Shown: piece by piece, positions 63,233-64,000 of the stretch
Numbering within the stretch: the first letter of the stretch is position 1
Layout of the letters: each line of letters opens with the position of its first letter
DNA from: Ligustrum vulgare
Lineage: Eukaryota; Streptophyta; Magnoliopsida; Lamiales; Oleaceae
Direction: 5' to 3'
Assembly (NCBI GenBank): GCA_963555705.1
Contig: OY743190.1
Span: 32,718,929 to 32,782,928, forward strand
DNA: 64,000 bases
Notes under the pieces: generated by a model
Database searches by the model: none
Told to the model about the DNA's origin: nothing
Seen by the model: only the letters and a program-made list of their open reading frames with translations
Position numbers and translations under genes: made by a program

Positions 63233-64000
63233 TTCATATAAAAGAGGCTAAGCAAAAAACACTGTTCATACTGTTCAAATAACAGTGTTTCACATTTCAA
63301 TCCCACTTTTACCCTTCCTTTACGTTTTCAACCCAAATGAAAAGAAGCGAATCTTCTCGTGACAAAACAAATGCTCTACCAGAAATTTTTTCCAACCGTA
63401 GCGCCGCGCGGCTCCTCCTCACTTGCTGTTCTTCATCCTTTTATCGCTGCATTGTCGTCATCTCCGGTCTTGCCACACCCATAGCCATACCTTTCTCGTC
63501 ATTGATTCTTGGGTGTTCTCATGTCGATGCTGCTCGAATACGAAGAAATCCCCGTCTTCGTTCTTCGTTGTGGCATTTTATTTACCCATCGACTTCTCTG
63601 CTGATTCTACAGATTAGGTGACTAATTTATTTAGGGGATTCTCAATTCCTCCTCGTTTTCATGTTTTCATTTGTTAGAAGAAGGTTTTTTGTTTTTAGAA
63701 AAAGTTTAAGTTTTTGGAGGAGTTTTAATTATTTCGTATTATTTACGGCAAGAAATGCCAGCAGAACGTGCTTCTTCCAAGGATTTTGTGTTCGGAACTA
63801 CAACATCGGTGATCGGTGTATCAGGTGGGTGTTTTCTAATTTTCCCCAATAATTTTATAGTTACTACTTTACCATTCGATTGGCTTTTAAGCACTATGTG
63901 GGTCGGAGTAATTTGGAAGCGGGCTTTTTACATGAAAATTGAGGAACGATTATGTGTTCATTCATATGTTCAAAGTGTTGTGTTCATCCTGAGCATTTCG
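63233..64000 (+). other. Right-edge sequence, probable 5' part of another element or gene
   Basis: Starts TCATATAAAAGAGGCTAAG immediately after the Helitron terminus, itself a Helitron-style 5' end. A leader-like CT-rich stretch follows, then frames at 63337-63621 and 63661-63852 that match nothing I know, with a possible donor (CAG before GTGGGTG) at 63824. It is cut by the window edge, so no call on function is made. Confidence 0.35.

Noticed and set aside
63337..63852. Two overlapping frames near the right edge as a new gene
   Set aside because: No family match, no conserved motif and cut by the edge; kept only as an unassigned stretch.

Overview
The window is plant nuclear DNA, most likely from a eudicot. 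It is AT-rich, has GT-AG introns, holds two recognisable plant genes, and is otherwise almost entirely nested transposable elements of plant type. The species cannot be fixed from the sequence alone.

Layout. 1-5339 (minus strand): the first seven coding exons of MED16 (SFR6), a Mediator tail subunit; the gene runs off the left edge. 6110-14638: a broken Ty1/copia element on the plus strand, split by a structurally complete Ty3/gypsy element (6796-12318, minus) that has 805-bp LTRs, ATAAG target duplications, a tRNA-iMet primer site and one 1099-codon ORF lacking reverse transcriptase. 14760-16645: a plus-strand LINE fragment. 17937-25119: a run of Helitron-type elements with helicase remnants and a TA/CA microsatellite. 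25134-34761: a minus-strand L1-type LINE split in ORF1 by a plus-strand hAT transposon (30384-34389), which is itself split by a small hAT-type element (31094-31738); every level has its own target duplication. 36062-39762: a hAT MITE, a long-TIR repeat and a 1.3-kb foldback element. 39841-44548: a minus-strand Helitron shell containing a CACTA element (40534-44025) with captured gene pieces. 47836-49899: another hAT MITE and a Mutator-type foldback.

50026-56330 (plus strand): the only complete host gene, a receptor-like cytoplasmic kinase resembling Arabidopsis At3g09010. It has a 5'UTR intron, a probable 18-nt microexon and seven coding exons giving a 378-residue protein. Its TATA box lies about 130 bp from the Mutator-type foldback, inside a locally duplicated segment. 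57937-63232: a Helitron-like element carrying frame-broken AP-1 sigma-adaptin exons and other exon-like pieces. 63233-64000: probably the 5' part of a further element.

Apart from MED16 and the kinase, no gene here looks functional for the plant. The most unusual item is the young, RT-less gypsy element: a single open frame fuses protease, RNase H, integrase and C-terminal remnants, carries its own polypurine tract in coding sequence, and runs into an LTR holding an array of a 16-bp palindrome.
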